Shown one piece after another: positions 30,734 through 41,867 of a stretch of 64,000 nt of DNA. The stretch spans positions 930,001 through 994,000 of the forward strand of contig OX595999.1 in assembly GCA_951394045.1 (NCBI GenBank). Direction: 5' to 3'. The position numbers and the translations under genes are program-made. The stretch's first letter is position 1; each line of letters starts with the position of its first letter. The notes beneath the pieces are model-generated. The model was not told the origin of the DNA and ran no database searches. It was given only the letters and a program-made list of their open reading frames with translations. The DNA is from Nitzschia sp. DOCU1. Lineage: Eukaryota; Bacillariophyta; Bacillariophyceae; Bacillariales; Bacillariaceae.

Positions 30734-33700
30734 TTACCATCCCATTATCATCTTGCGGAACTTCTCAACTGCGTCCTCGTTTAGAGGTTTAGTTAGTATG
30801 TCCGCTGGTTGCTCGAGTGTATCGATCTTGTGGATCGAGACCTCTTGTTCGCTGTCAACGTATGAACGGAAGTGGTGGAGTCGGCAATTTAGGTGCTTTG
30901 TTCTTGGTCGGAACTTGGCTACCTTTGCGATTTCCAATGCACCCGAGTTGTCTTCGAAAACTTTGCAATGAACCAGAGCCTTCAATGACTTGATCGGGAT
31001 GCCAACTTCCATCATCTCCTTGAATAGATTGATGATTGGGATAGCGTCTCGTAATGCATACGGGCCCTGTGTACTCACTCTCGGTACTTGATAGGGCGAC
31101 CTCCGTTTGTAGTTGCGACTTCCATAGTATCGGACATCCTGCGAACATGATTAGGTATCCATGTCGTGATCGCGCGGTGTCTCGATCCTCCGTTTCATCT
31201 GGATCCCAATTACCCGCAAAATCAGCATCGACGAACACCTCGAGGCCTCGCTCGCTGTTGGGGCTTAATATCATCCCCTTGTCTCGCGTTCCCTTTAAAT
31301 AATGGGCTAGCCATCTTATCGCCTCGCCATGCTCCTTCTTAGGGCAAGTCAAGAATCGTGCACACTGGTGCGTGATATAAGCGATATCTGGTCGTGACCC
31401 CTTCTCCAGGTAGTTAAGCTTTCCAATGACAGACCTGTAATGGAAGGAATTGTCAAAGTCTTGCGAACCTGAGTGCCTTGAGAGTAGTCGTGATGATGCT
31501 GCTGGTGTTGACTTAGGCACCGTTCCCTCGGGCATCGACAAATCTTGTAGTATTTGGTCGATTAGGTGCGGTTGCGTCAAATGCACCGTCCCATCGTCCC
31601 TCCTATCGATATTTATCCCAAGGAAGTCTTGTATGTCACCTTCAATTGTGATATCGAGCTTCGCGCTCTTGATATCCTCGATCGCTTGGTTGATTTTGTC
31701 TTCGTCTGGGCCTGCCAGTATCGAGTCGTCAGTGTACAACACGTACATGACGTTCCCACGATAGAAGACACACTCGTCGACGTTTGATTGCCGAAATCCA
31801 ACCTTGTTGATGAGTATGTCGGTGAGATACTTATTCCAGACTCTGGATGCCTGGCACTGGCCATAAACATTTCTATGTAGCTGCAACACATAGTCCTTTG
31901 TGTTTCCTTGCTCGATCCGAAAGCCCTTGGGGATTTCCATGAAGAGCTCCCTCTCAACAGGTGCTTGGGGAAAGGCAAGGACGTAGTCGATTTGCTTTGT
32001 GTGCCACTTGTGTAGCGCTGCCATTATTAGTACGGTTCAAATTGAGTTCCAACTCGCGACCGGCGCATAAGTTTGGTCATAGTGTTGACCGTACTTCATG
32101 CGCGATCCATCGATGTTCAATCGCGCCTTATACTTTTTAATATGGCGCGTGCGGATGTCGCGCTTGCACTTCATCTGCCACACAGCTGGTAATACTGCCG
32201 CTCCCTCTCGAACGTTCGATCGGTGGATTACGGTGAAGTTACCGTTGTTGATCTGGTCATCCCACTCCTTCTGCATTGCCTTCTTGAACTCTGGTGCATC
32301 CGGTTGCTTCATAGCTTGATGTAGGTACATCGTGTCCGGGTCCGAAGTTGCCTTGAAAACTTGTAGTGGGTCCATCTCTTTGTTCCCGGCGTAGTCCAGA
32401 AACATTGCCTCTAGTACGTAAATTTCTCCGTCTATATCCCCAGCAGTGGTCCTGGATAGCTCGGCCACCATCACATTCGTGATTCTCTGCGTTGGCGTTA
32501 GAGTCTGCTGGTCCCCGTCGGCTCGGGACTTGCTAGGAGATTGGCCTTGACTGGCGTCTTGTTCCATGCTTTCGCCATCTAGTGGTGGTGTTTCGTTGTT
32601 TCCCGATTGGCTATCATCGGGTGGTATCTCGAGATTCTCCCCTTGTCTTTGGGAGGTTCCAGCGTTACTTGCTGTAGCTGACGTCTTTGACCGCTTTGCG
32701 CTCTGTTGTGCGCTAGCTTGGTCTCCCTCTGGCTCCGCAGCATTGTTCCTTATAAATATTGTCTCGGACGTGGGGCATTTCTTCGCCTTGTTTCCAATAA
32801 CATTTCTTTCACTTAGGAACCCCGCCTTGATTTGCCACGAGGTATCGAACTGGTCTTCCTTAACTGTTCGGAAGCTCGGGTCGAATGCCACGTGAAATTG
32901 CGGTGACACAAGACCTGTTACTCGGTCAAGCACCATGGCAATGTTTCGCCCGTGGTTTGGGGAATGACCGAGATATATGCCCACTCTCGATCTGTACTCC
33001 CACTTGTTATGGATGCGCGAGGCACCCTGGAGTTGATCCTCCAGCACATAGACCGGGCACCCGAAAGGCATCCAGTGCTTTGTGTGGGTCTGCACCGTTG
33101 AACCTGAAAATAGCTGCAACGGAGAAAGTCCCTCCTTATATTTTAAATTAGGGGATTTGTTAATTGCGTCGTTTGCCATTCTTATGGCGTACGGCCACAA
33201 ATTTACCGTCGCGTCCATCTTCCATCGTCGGTTTGCATGAATCAGTTGGGAACGAGTCAGGTCCTGGAGCGACCTGATTCTTTTCTCGGCCAGTCCGTTG
33301 GTATGATGAGCATTAACTCCAGCGAAGGTGAGGACTTGCTGGCTTTTTCTGCATTCGTCAACCCACTTATTTGCTCGAAATATCCCGTTGTCGGCGTGGT
33401 AAGATTTTATTCTCACTCCATGCTGCCATGCCATTGCCTCGAAGGCTTTCTTCCCTGCTATCGTCTCTTTGGCATTTGCTGTTTTCTGCAGATAAACGAA
33501 TGAGTATCCTGAGTACTGGTCAACGTAGACTGTAGCATACCTGTAGCGCTTAGTCGTTAGTCTTCCAGTGCCTTGTGCCACCAACCCCATTGCCGGGGAC
33601 ACTAGTTGGTCCACTGACACGACTTCACCTGGTTTAGTCGCTTGGTTCTTCGTGGTCCAGTCGAGTCTCCTCTTGGATCTCCAATTTCTTCTTGTTGCCT

Positions 33701-35033
33701 TTGCGAATAGGCATGCGCTGCATGCTGGCACAGCACAGTCAGCCAATGCCCTTGGGAGAATGTTTTGCTTGGCCATGTTTTGAAGCTTGGCGAAGCTGAT
33801 GTGCCCAAAGCGTTGGTGGTATCGAAGTAGTTGAGCGGCGGCTGTTGTAGGCTGCCTGTCCTCTTCCTCTTCGACTACTACCGGTCTTTGCTCCCCCGTC
33901 GCCGTTGGTCCATTTAGGTCAAACGCGGTCGTCGTGGGGCCCTCTTGTTCTTGTTTTTCCTCTGCCTCAGCCCTCTCTTGAGTGATGGGCAATCCAGTGA
34001 TCCGTGACCACCAAGTTGACCTTTGCCTAGGAGGAGCTGGTGGCTCAGGAGGTGGCAATGTATCGATGTCATTGTCCTCATCATCGCTTACTACTTGAGT
34101 ATCGCATGCCATGATGGGATCGTCCATAGATTCGCCGTAGTCAACGTTGCACGCCTGACAAAACACCGAGAACTTGTTGAAGCCTGGTGCCATAAAGAAC
34201 GTTGCACAGTTGTCTCTTTCTCCAATCGCGACGTCGAGTTCGTTCTTTCCATTGTTCCAAAATAATTTTGTTGTAGTAGCAGTTGTTGTCTCGCCCGTTC
34301 CACGGACGTTCTTCATGCGCGATCCTATCTGCGTCTTTGCCCAATGTTGGGGGCTTAGCAGTCTCATCTTTCCCTTCGGAATGTAGTAGCTGTTTGGGAT
34401 ACGAAACTTGTGCACTGCGCCCAAATTATTGCACCAATGCCATACTATAGTCCCTTGGTACACCTCGAACTTGCTTTCGCCTCCGAATCCCTTAATTGAG
34501 CGATTGACCTTCTTTACGGGTCCATCAAAATCGTTGATGTCGTGCGATATGCACGCACTGCATCTGTTATCAATGCCGATGGCTGCCGAATCGCAGTCGA
34601 ACTTAGCCACGTTTATGTGGATTGGTTCTCCCTCTGAGTTCGTTTCCCTTTCGGCCACTGTATTGAAGATATCGAGTGATCCGTTAGTTCTCCGACCCAG
34701 AGAAATAGGCTCATCGATACTTATTGCACCGATTGCCTCCCTGTATTTAGACCTGGTCTTGATTTCTTTCCACGTCGTCTCGTATGGCTCGAACTTTCTG
34801 CTCACACAAACTATCCCGGCCATCAAAATTCCCAAACTCGCTTGCACGCGAGTCCATCGTTTGGACTTTGGAACATAGTAGTAGTTGGGATCATCGCTAC
34901 TTGCAATATCAGGGGTTAGGATCGCTAGTATAGAGTAAATGTAACACATAAGCCACTTCGCTAATTGGATTAGGAGTGGTCTTAAAGTCATCATCGACAT
35001 ATTCAATACGTAAGTGAGCCCAACCCGTCCTCG
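30734..35033 (-). pseudogene. pol: Copia Pol (protease-integrase-RT-RNase H), two lesions
   Basis: In frame with gag after one UGA. The protease region has IGIDNRCSACISH where animal and plant Copia have a D-S/T-G triad. Integrase carries the GAG-pre-integrase HHCC motif (YHQRFGHISFAKL, ACSACLFAK) and D,D,E residues in VSVDQLVS, YHADNGIF and NGLAEKRI (D-34-E). RT begins TYAPVASWNSI, meets UGA at 32037-32039 where relatives have Arg, then continues (KQIDYVLAFPQAPVE, the LHRNVYG block, YTDD box). RNase H has LSSTESEY, then a one-base insertion near 31064 shifts the frame; the remainder (LRDAIPIINLFKEM, FEDNSGALEIAK, ADILTKPL) ends at 30734. Without readthrough and repair the RT is not produced. 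Confidence 0.92.
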
Positions 35034-36596
35034 TCAGTTGCTCTGATATCCACCGGTTAGATCGTTGCTGTCCTGCATCGATGCAACTTGGACCGCATTG
35101 ATCACTACCTGGTTTCCTTTCTTTCCGCCACCGCCACCTTGCTCGTTAGCAGGGCGCTTACCAGTGGCCTTCGATGCAGTACCCTTGCACTCCTTGGGTT
35201 TGTGGCAGCGCCAAACGCCTGCACATTTTCCTCCGGTAGTCGGGCCACACCAGTACCATGGCTTGCCATTGTGGGTCTTGGACTTCCTGAGTGCGTCGCC
35301 GGTCGGCTCAATTGATTTGGCCATCCAGTCCGGCCGCTCGGGGAACTTTCCCTTCTTGGTCGACACCGCTCCCTTCTTCTTTGTGGTTCCCTCAGCAGCA
35401 CGACCATCGTACTTCTTCTTGAGGGTATTGAATCTGGCTGCGAGCGCAATGAGCGTCTCTTGCTCCTTTGTCGGAGTCATCCAGATCTCCTTTTCCTTCA
35501 AGATCTTGTACTTGGTCAGGGCCAAGTTCATCAAGTGGACTGGTTTCATGTCGACCCCTTCCTCCCATTCGGTCTGCTTGTCGGCTATGTACCTGACGAA
35601 TGTAGTATCCGTACAAGCAGCATATCCTTGAAACAAGTTGGTGAGGAGGTCTTCGGTCTTCTCCCCTCTCGCATAGAGTGCTTCGACCATGGTGTAGACG
35701 TAGGCGTTGAACTTGGATATGTCATTGCCAAGGATTGACATCTGAGCAGCCAAGTTTCCTAGCTTCATCCTGATCATGCCGGTCGTCGCATGTGTATCAA
35801 GGTAGGATTCCCGAATGAGGAGCTTCAAATAAGCTACTCCGCAAGGGATGCGGAGATCTCCTTGCATGAAGGTGTAGGCTCGACGATGCACGTTGAGCTT
35901 TGCCTTCGCACCCACTGTCAATGAGTTTTGGATGCACTCATAGAGCATCCGATCGTCTTGTGCCGATCGTCCCTGGGAAAACATCCATGCTTGGGCATCC
36001 ATGTAAATCTTCTGGATGTTGAGTCGTCCGTAGTTCTCCAAGATGTTTACTGGAGGTTCGTTCGCGCTTGGGACATACCAGAATATGCCTCCTGGAACAT
36101 CCCATCCGAACTCGTTGGCCCTCTCTGCAATCGCTTTCAAGAATTGGAAGAATCCGTCGGGTCCTCCGTCGTAGAGTTCCTCCTGGAGTTTCTTGATCGC
36201 GTTGTTGTAGTGAGAGATGCCTTGTTTTGAGTCATAGTCCAGTACTCCTGGTTTCAACAACCCGGGAGTCAAGCTGAACCTGACGCCAGCCGTCCCAGTT
36301 GCCGCCGCCGCTTGGTTCACGGCTGGTGCATTTACGACAGGCGGAGCTGCTGCATTGACCGCCGCTACTGGAGCTGCGACCGCGACTGGTGGTTGGACTT
36401 GTGGCTCTGGTACTACCGGCGTTGCCGGCAGTGCTTGTACCTGCGGTGGAACCGCTGGTGGTAGTTGCACCTGCTGGACAACTGGTGGTGCTTGCGCCGG
36501 TGGTTGAACTGCCGGCGGCGCTGGATTTCCAGCGACTGCTGCGGGCTGAGCTGTTGCTCTCCTCGCTGTTGCACCTCGAGTACCTGCTCGAGCCAT
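35034..36596 (-). CDS. gag: Copia Gag polyprotein
   Basis: 520 aa from the ATG at 36596. The first 100 residues are an Ala/Pro/Val-rich low-complexity region. A helical capsid region follows (residues about 105-390, including GFFQFLKAIAERANEFGW and the repeated LN/LT helices). Then comes a basic stretch and a Cys/His motif WYWCGPTTGGKCAGVWRC with a following HKPKEC, a diatom Copia nucleocapsid-type knuckle rather than plain CCHC. The tail is Gly/Lys-rich. It stops at UGA (35034-35036), followed by CGA, with pol in the same frame. Confidence 0.9.
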   Translation of the reverse strand: MARAGTRGATARRATAQPAAVAGNPAPPAVQPPAQAPPVVQQVQLPPAVPPQVQALPATPVVPEPQVQPPVAVAAPVAAVNAAAPPVVNAPAVNQAAAATGTAGVRFSLTPGLLKPGVLDYDSKQGISHYNNAIKKLQEELYDGGPDGFFQFLKAIAERANEFGWDVPGGIFWYVPSANEPPVNILENYGRLNIQKIYMDAQAWMFSQGRSAQDDRMLYECIQNSLTVGAKAKLNVHRRAYTFMQGDLRIPCGVAYLKLLIRESYLDTHATTGMIRMKLGNLAAQMSILGNDISKFNAYVYTMVEALYARGEKTEDLLTNLFQGYAACTDTTFVRYIADKQTEWEEGVDMKPVHLMNLALTKYKILKEKEIWMTPTKEQETLIALAARFNTLKKKYDGRAAEGTTKKKGAVSTKKGKFPERPDWMAKSIEPTGDALRKSKTHNGKPWYWCGPTTGGKCAGVWRCHKPKECKGTASKATGKRPANEQGGGGGKKGNQVVINAVQVASMQDSNDLTGGYQSN

Positions 36597-36619
36597 CTTT
36601 CAGTTCTATCTTCGTCTAT

Positions 36620-36635
36620 TGGCGCAGAGGAAGCG
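36620..36635 (-). promoter_or_regulatory. putative primer-binding site matching initiator tRNA-Met D-arm
   Basis: Immediately inside the 5' LTR the plus strand reads TGGCGCAGAGGAAGCG. This equals the D-arm region of eukaryotic initiator tRNA-Met (TGGCGCAGCGGAAGCG as I recall it) with one difference. The minus-strand RNA would pair with an internal tRNA segment, as in Drosophila copia, which primes from a tRNA-Met fragment. The tRNA sequence is from memory; the diatom tRNA itself is not in the window. Confidence 0.6.
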
Positions 36636-36948
36636 TGTACGAATAGTCGAGTTCTCAGGCTCGGCTATCGGGCGAAGTAGTAAATTAACAATAGCGTTGC
36701 TAATGCCAAATTATAAGTTGTGTTTGCGAGGCTCCGGAGAGCCTCCGCTTACTCTATTACTTCCTTTTGTAGAAGGAATCATCGATAGACTGTCGCCGAC
36801 CACCCATTGTGTCGTCGGTACTTTGGCTCTATGTGCCGTTTGACTGGCTCGCTCAAAGTCCAGCACCGGGTGGGTCCCGACATGAGTCCTGTTAGCCGAT
36901 TCACTCGAATGGCTCTCAAATACTCAGTCGTTATGACGTAATCGAACA
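36636..36948 (-). repeat. 5' LTR of the Copia element
   Basis: 313 bp, no differences from the other LTR. It should hold the element promoter and lies about 150 bp from the start codon of the hydrolase gene, transcribed in the opposite direction. Confidence 0.96.
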
Positions 36949-37100
36949 AGGGCTCTGGTCGAAGATTTCGGAATCTTCCCTCTCGTGCCGAAAAACGCGG
37001 TCGCAAAGCCCATTAACACAACACCCCGAAGTGGTAATGTGGGCGACGATGATAAGTGTCTGCCCTTTCGTGTATTTCCGCAAAAAAGTGCAGCATCAGC

Positions 37101-38578
37101 ATGCCCCCAGTCGAAAGCCATGTTGACAGACCCAACCACCCCGTCGAACAGCATGAGAGCCTCATGACACAAAAGGCGTTGGAACTTTCCCTGGCTCCGC
37201 CGCGTTGTCCTCCTTTCGGCACGGCTCATCGCTCGGTGCTTCTTGGAGTCCGACCACTGGATGATCCTTACGTCGAGCATGATCATGATGGTGCCCACAG
37301 CAATTATAATTTTCACAGCGGCATACAAGAAGGATTGGAACATTTGGTTTTCAACGCTCGACTGCCAGGTCGTCATCCCCACCTGATGTTGGGGCCTGCC
37401 GGTGCGGATCAAATCACTCGATTCTTGGGGTCTCTTTTGCCACTGAAGTGGCAAAATCATGTACGAGACACAGGGGGGTTTCGCTCAATTTTTGATACAA
37501 TTGTGGAGTCTAGTATTCCTGTTGGCGCGGTCGCAAATCCATGTGCTGCCCTACGGTTTCTCAGGTTGACTCGGCAATGCCAGGTTATTCGCTATGGCGA
37601 TCATGGATATCAGTACATCGAACTTTACCTCCCCGACGAGGAACGTTGCCCTCGTGATCAATGGTCTGGTATGGTGTTTTTTGTTCATGGTGGTGCATGG
37701 GGAAGTGGCCACCCTTGGTACTATCGGCTTGTGGCGCAAACCTATCTTGACTTGGATGTGGCGGTAGCAATCATTGGTTACCGGGTTTACCCGGATGGAG
37801 ATACAAAGAGTCAAGTTGCAGACCTGGAAATGGCATATCTCGAGTTATCCCGACGATTTCCAGATCTCTGTGGGCCGAAGAGGACCAAACGAAAAATTGG
37901 CTTCTCTGTCCAGGGCCATTCATCTGGCGCTCATATTTCAATGCTATGGTTGGTAGAGCAAGCGAAGCGGAATTTGCTAGTTGAGCAACTGCAGGTTGAA
38001 GGAAATGAAATAAAGCTGTTTGAGTCCGATGCTACTGAGAGGCTGGCATGCGATACATTTGTTGGCATTTCTGGCATCTACAACATTGGTCACCATTTCG
38101 ACTACGAAGCGGCGCGCGGTGTAGAAGGTAAGCATGGGGTTATCCCGTCTTTGGTCGATTCGTTTCACAATTGGGCATTTTCCTCAGGACTTTTTGGTTT
38201 GAAGAGCTCTCTCCGATGAAAGCATGCAATGGGCATACTAGGGAGCAGTTTTTACTGAATTCTCCCCCGCCGCGGTTACAGAACTTCTTGGCGACATTCC
38301 CGGAATGTGTCTCGTCGGCACTTTCCATGGATCGTTTCTTTCCCCGCATGTTGCTAGTGCATGGTATTGAAGATGATACAGTTCCCTTCACCTCAACAAG
38401 CGAAGGTGCTAGGATCATGAGAATGTGTGGAGTCCAACAGTGCGAAGAGTTTTATGCACCGCTAACGGGGCACCAGGATGCTGTCATTCATTTGATGCTA
38501 GGAGGTCGGGTGAAGGACTACATTCAACACTGGCTATCAAATTTGCACGAAGGATTGGCATTAAGGAGCAAGCTATGA
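37101..38578 (+). CDS. alpha/beta hydrolase, isoprenylcysteine methylesterase-like
   Basis: Two exons, 37101-38127 and 38205-38578, with a 77-bp intron, give 466 aa. Residues about 190-450 are an esterase/lipase-type alpha/beta hydrolase: oxyanion motif FVHGGAWGSG, nucleophile elbow GHSSGAH, Asp/His region LLVHGIEDDTVPF and TGHQDAVIH. GISGIYNIGHHFDYE and RGVEELSPM match prenylcysteine methylesterases (ICME), which hydrolyse the methyl ester on prenylated protein C-termini. Splicing at GTAAGC with an AAG acceptor (38202-38204) restores RGVEELSPM; the better-looking CTCAG at 38187 would give a stop. The Copia element ends 152 bp before the start codon and may affect its promoter. Confidence 0.85.
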
Positions 38579-38653
38579 ACTGCATCACTTGTACAAATTG
38601 AATGAACACGAGCGACAGCAATGACGTAAAAAATTTGTAAAGTAGCTACCACC

Positions 38654-40828
38654 TTAGATGGTAGGTGACAGACTACTGAGATTGGCAAACGCACTTTGTG
38701 CTTGAGTGGTGGCGGAGTCATCCATTCGCTTCATCTCGAGATACTGGTCGACGGCGTTGGCCACTCCTCGTCCTTCGTTGATCGCCCAGACAACGAGACT
38801 CTGCCCTCGTCGGCAGTCGCCACCGGCAAAAACGCCTTCGATATTCGTGCGGAAATCACCGTAGACAGCATGGATGTTGTTTCGCTGGTCGACATCAAGA
38901 CCGAGTTCTTCCTGGACATATTGTTCCGGGGAGAGGAAACCCATTGAGAGCACAACCAAGTCGGCGGGCCACTCTCGTTCGCTGCCTTCAATGGCCTTGG
39001 GGCCCTTCGCGGTCATCTCGACATCCTGAGTAATCAAAGCCGTCACATTGCCTTCTTCATCTCCGACCAGCTCCTTTGTCATGACAGAATACACACGTGG
39101 ATCCTTTCCTGTAACAGCCTTCACTTCTGCATGCCCATAATCAATGCGGAAAATGCGAGGCCACTGGGGCCACGGGTTGTCTGGTGCTCTTTCCGCGGGT
39201 GGCTGAGGCATAAGTTCAAAGTTGACAACGGACTTGCAGCGGTGACGCATTGAAGTACCGATGCAGTCCGTTCCTGTATCTCCTCCACCGATGACAATAA
39301 CATTCTTCCCAGCAGCATTGATCCAGTTATCCTTCTCCCATTGCGATTCCAAGGTTCCTTCCTTTGTCATCAACAGCTTCTTTTGGTTTGCTGTTAAAAA
39401 TTCCTGAAAGTAAGAAAAAAGTTAGCATTTTCGCGGTCCTTGATATTCATTTCAAAAAGACGAAAGTATTCTTACCATAGCAAAGTGAACACCCTTCAAT
39501 TCACGACCTTTCACTGGCAAATCACGAGGCTTGGTCGCCCCAACGCACATGCAGAGTGCATCGAAATTCGCCTTGAGTTCGTTCACATCTACGTTGACTC
39601 CAACATCGGCGTTGGTGATAAACTCGATCCCTTCATCTCGAAGCAAATTAACTCGGCGGTCGACGGTTTCCTTCTCCAGCTTCATGTTGGGGATTCCGTA
39701 CATGAGAAGCCCACCAACGCGATCAGCACGCTCGAAAACTGTTACTTTGTGTCCCATTTGGTTGAGCTGGTCAGCACAAGCCAAGCCAGCTGGACCGGAT
39801 CCCACAACTGCCACCGTCATGCCACTTCGCTCCTTCGGGATGCGGGGTGTGATTTTTCCGTCTCGGAACGCTCTATCCACAATGGCATATTCAATGTTCT
39901 TGATGGTGACGGGACCATCAATCAATCCAGCGACGCATGAGCCCTCGCATGGGGCTGGGCACACTCGCCCTGTGAATTCAGGGAAATTGTTTGTACTGTG
40001 CAATCGTTCAATAGCTTCGTCCCACTGATCTTGATATACAAGGTTGTTCCACTCGGGGATAAGATTATTAACAGGACATCCAGTATGAGTTTGGCAGAAT
40101 GGAGTTCCACAGTCCATGCAACGGGCAGCTTGGACCTTGCGTTCAATTGCCGTGTGGGCAACATCTACATCACGATCAGGGACGGGGTTGATTTCTTCCC
40201 AGTCTTCCAAGCGCTTGATGGGGTCACGGTAGGGTTCAGGGTTGCGCTGGTAGTTAAGGAAACCACGAAGTTTCTCTACACTTTGCACCGAACCATCACG
40301 TCGACGAACTCTGTGGGGTGGTAGAAACAACAGAGCAAAGGCTTCTGTGAGAAAAACAGTCAATATTCATAGAAAGCAAGAACATCCAGAACGACAAAAT
40401 TCGACAGAATTCAAGAAAGCAACAGCCCAACTCCGTTCAAGAGGCCAAACTGGCAGTGCTAGAGAGACTCCTTAGCAGGCAATCACTACCCAAGGATAGG
40501 CAATACCCCCTGAGACGATATTCTTCCTGGTCGGCGGCAGAACACTCCCAGCATCCTCCTACCAGGCTTCTCCTGACCGGTCGTTTTCGCTTCGCCTCAC
40601 GTACAAAGAGTACGGCGCAGCACGTAGACCCCACCGCACTCAAAATTCTATTAAAACTCACTTCGGCTCATTATCATGGTCGTAAATCCCCTCACGCCAA
40701 ACTTCGTGGCGGCCATCTTCGGCAATCGGACCTCTGCCAACCTTGTCAACTACAGTGCCATGGGCGCGGGCAGTTTGGAAACTAACCGCCTTGGATACAA
40801 TCCGACGTCTCGCAATAGAGGCCAACAT
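38654..40828 (-). CDS. NADPH-glutamate synthase small subunit (GltD-like), mitochondrial
   Basis: Three exons, 40828-40662, 40310-39476 and 39403-38654, with introns of 351 bp (GTGAGT...CACAG) and 72 bp (GTAAGA...TTCAG), give 583 aa. The N-terminus [22 protein letters not shown] is a mitochondrial-type presequence. The body has two [4Fe-4S] Cys clusters ([19 protein letters not shown] and CPAPCEGSC), the FAD-binding [16 protein letters not shown] with [13 protein letters not shown], and the NADPH motif [13 protein letters not shown]. It ends with [17 protein letters not shown]. The protein passes electrons from NAD(P)H to the large subunit, which makes glutamate from glutamine and 2-oxoglutarate. 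The partner gene is not in this window. Confidence 0.93.
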
Positions 40829-41419
40829 GGTGCCGAAAGTGCTACGACAAATAATTTGTGGCTTCTTCGCTTGGATGAGGGGAAGTATGTTGGTTTGGCG
40901 CGCGCGGAAAAAGATCTTTCTTCGCTTCCTTTGCAGATGCACTCTCACCTCTCGCGAACGATCTTTTGTAGGCGAACAGTTCGCCGAATTGCTCTTCACG
41001 GACGAAGGAGAGACCGCGGGTCCAAAATCTTGGGTCAGACTCCGACCCGTGACGTAATTCACCAGCAAAACTACACGGCAGTCCACTTGATCGAACAAGT
41101 AGTATGAAAGCAATGCTACGGGACATGGTAGTATCCTTCTCAACTGCGGTTACTTTAGTATGACGAGGATCAATTCTCTTATTTCGTCGCGCTGCTGTAT
41201 CGACTAACCTTAGCGTCTTCTTTCACGAGTGCCAAGAACAACAAGAACACCATGATTAACAACCGGCAAGGTCGAGATCTACAAGCGTATGGCTGCACAT
41301 TTGGCCTCTTCACAGGTTCGCCTTCATTAAATTTATACGTAACAGTTTGTGAAGTTTCGAAATTGTTTGATGTGATCGTTTAGTTCGTGAAGGAACATGC
41401 TACGACCAAGTCACTCTCC
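40829..41419. other. intergenic region upstream of GltD
   Basis: 591 bp. The GltD frame stays open upstream of its ATG to about 41143 but without a fitting start or domain. No RNA gene or repeat seen. Confidence 0.4.
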
Positions 41420-41867
41420 TCATGATGCGTCGGCAGCATTAGGGGTCTGCAGTGGTTCCTGAAGTAGCTCTCCTTGCTCGAACTTTTCTTGCGTAATTTC
41501 GTTTCCTCCCAAGAATTCTCCGTTGACCCAGACGTTAGGCACAGACTTTTGACCCGTCATCTCGGCCAATACAAATTGAACGGCTGGCCCTCTCGGCGTT
41601 CCCTCTGGCATTTGATCCATATCAAAGATTTTCACCGAAACATTTTCGAATTCTGGTTTCTTCAGCAATTCTTTCGTCTTGGCACAATGTTTGCACCAGC
41701 TCTTTGCAAAGACAACAATCTGGAAATTGGGAATAATAATACCGCAAGTTAGAAAAACAAGATTCGAAAATAAGTCGCAGTCTGAATTCCAATTGCCGGC
41801 TTACCTGATTCTCCTTCACCGTTGCCTCGATAAATTTCTTTGCTTCTTCTTTTGCTGGGGAAGACAT
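41420..41867 (-). CDS. glutaredoxin (dithiol, CKHC active site)
   Basis: Two exons, 41867-41805 and 41719-41420, with an 85-bp intron (GTAAGC...TCCAG), give 120 aa, the usual size for a class I glutaredoxin. VVFAKSWCKHCAKTKELL contains the active site CKHC (family CPYC/CSYC). SVPNVWVNGEFLGGNEIT supplies the cis-Pro (TVP-type) and the GG glutathione-binding loop. It reduces protein-glutathione mixed disulfides with GSH. The frame continues upstream of the chosen ATG to 42179, so an extended presequence cannot be ruled out; the short form is preferred because it matches cytosolic relatives. Confidence 0.92.

Larger units (their letters stand above)
30388..36948 (-). mobile_element. Ty1/Copia LTR retrotransposon (CoDi-like), recent insertion
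   Basis: 6561 bp on the minus strand, with 313-bp LTRs identical by direct comparison and a 6-bp target duplication AGGGCT (30382-30387 and 36949-36954). Order is LTR, gag, protease, integrase, RT, RNase H, LTR, so integrase precedes RT as in Copia. Gag and pol are in one frame separated by UGA. Two further lesions lie in pol: UGA at 32037-32039, and a one-base shift near 31064. The insertion lies between the divergent MATE and hydrolase genes, whose original spacing would have been about 320 bp. PBS and polypurine tract are listed separately. Confidence 0.96.

Noticed and set aside
40456..41107. Plus-strand ORFs over the GltD first intron, first exon and upstream region
   Set aside because: Antisense to a well-supported spliced gene; no domain.
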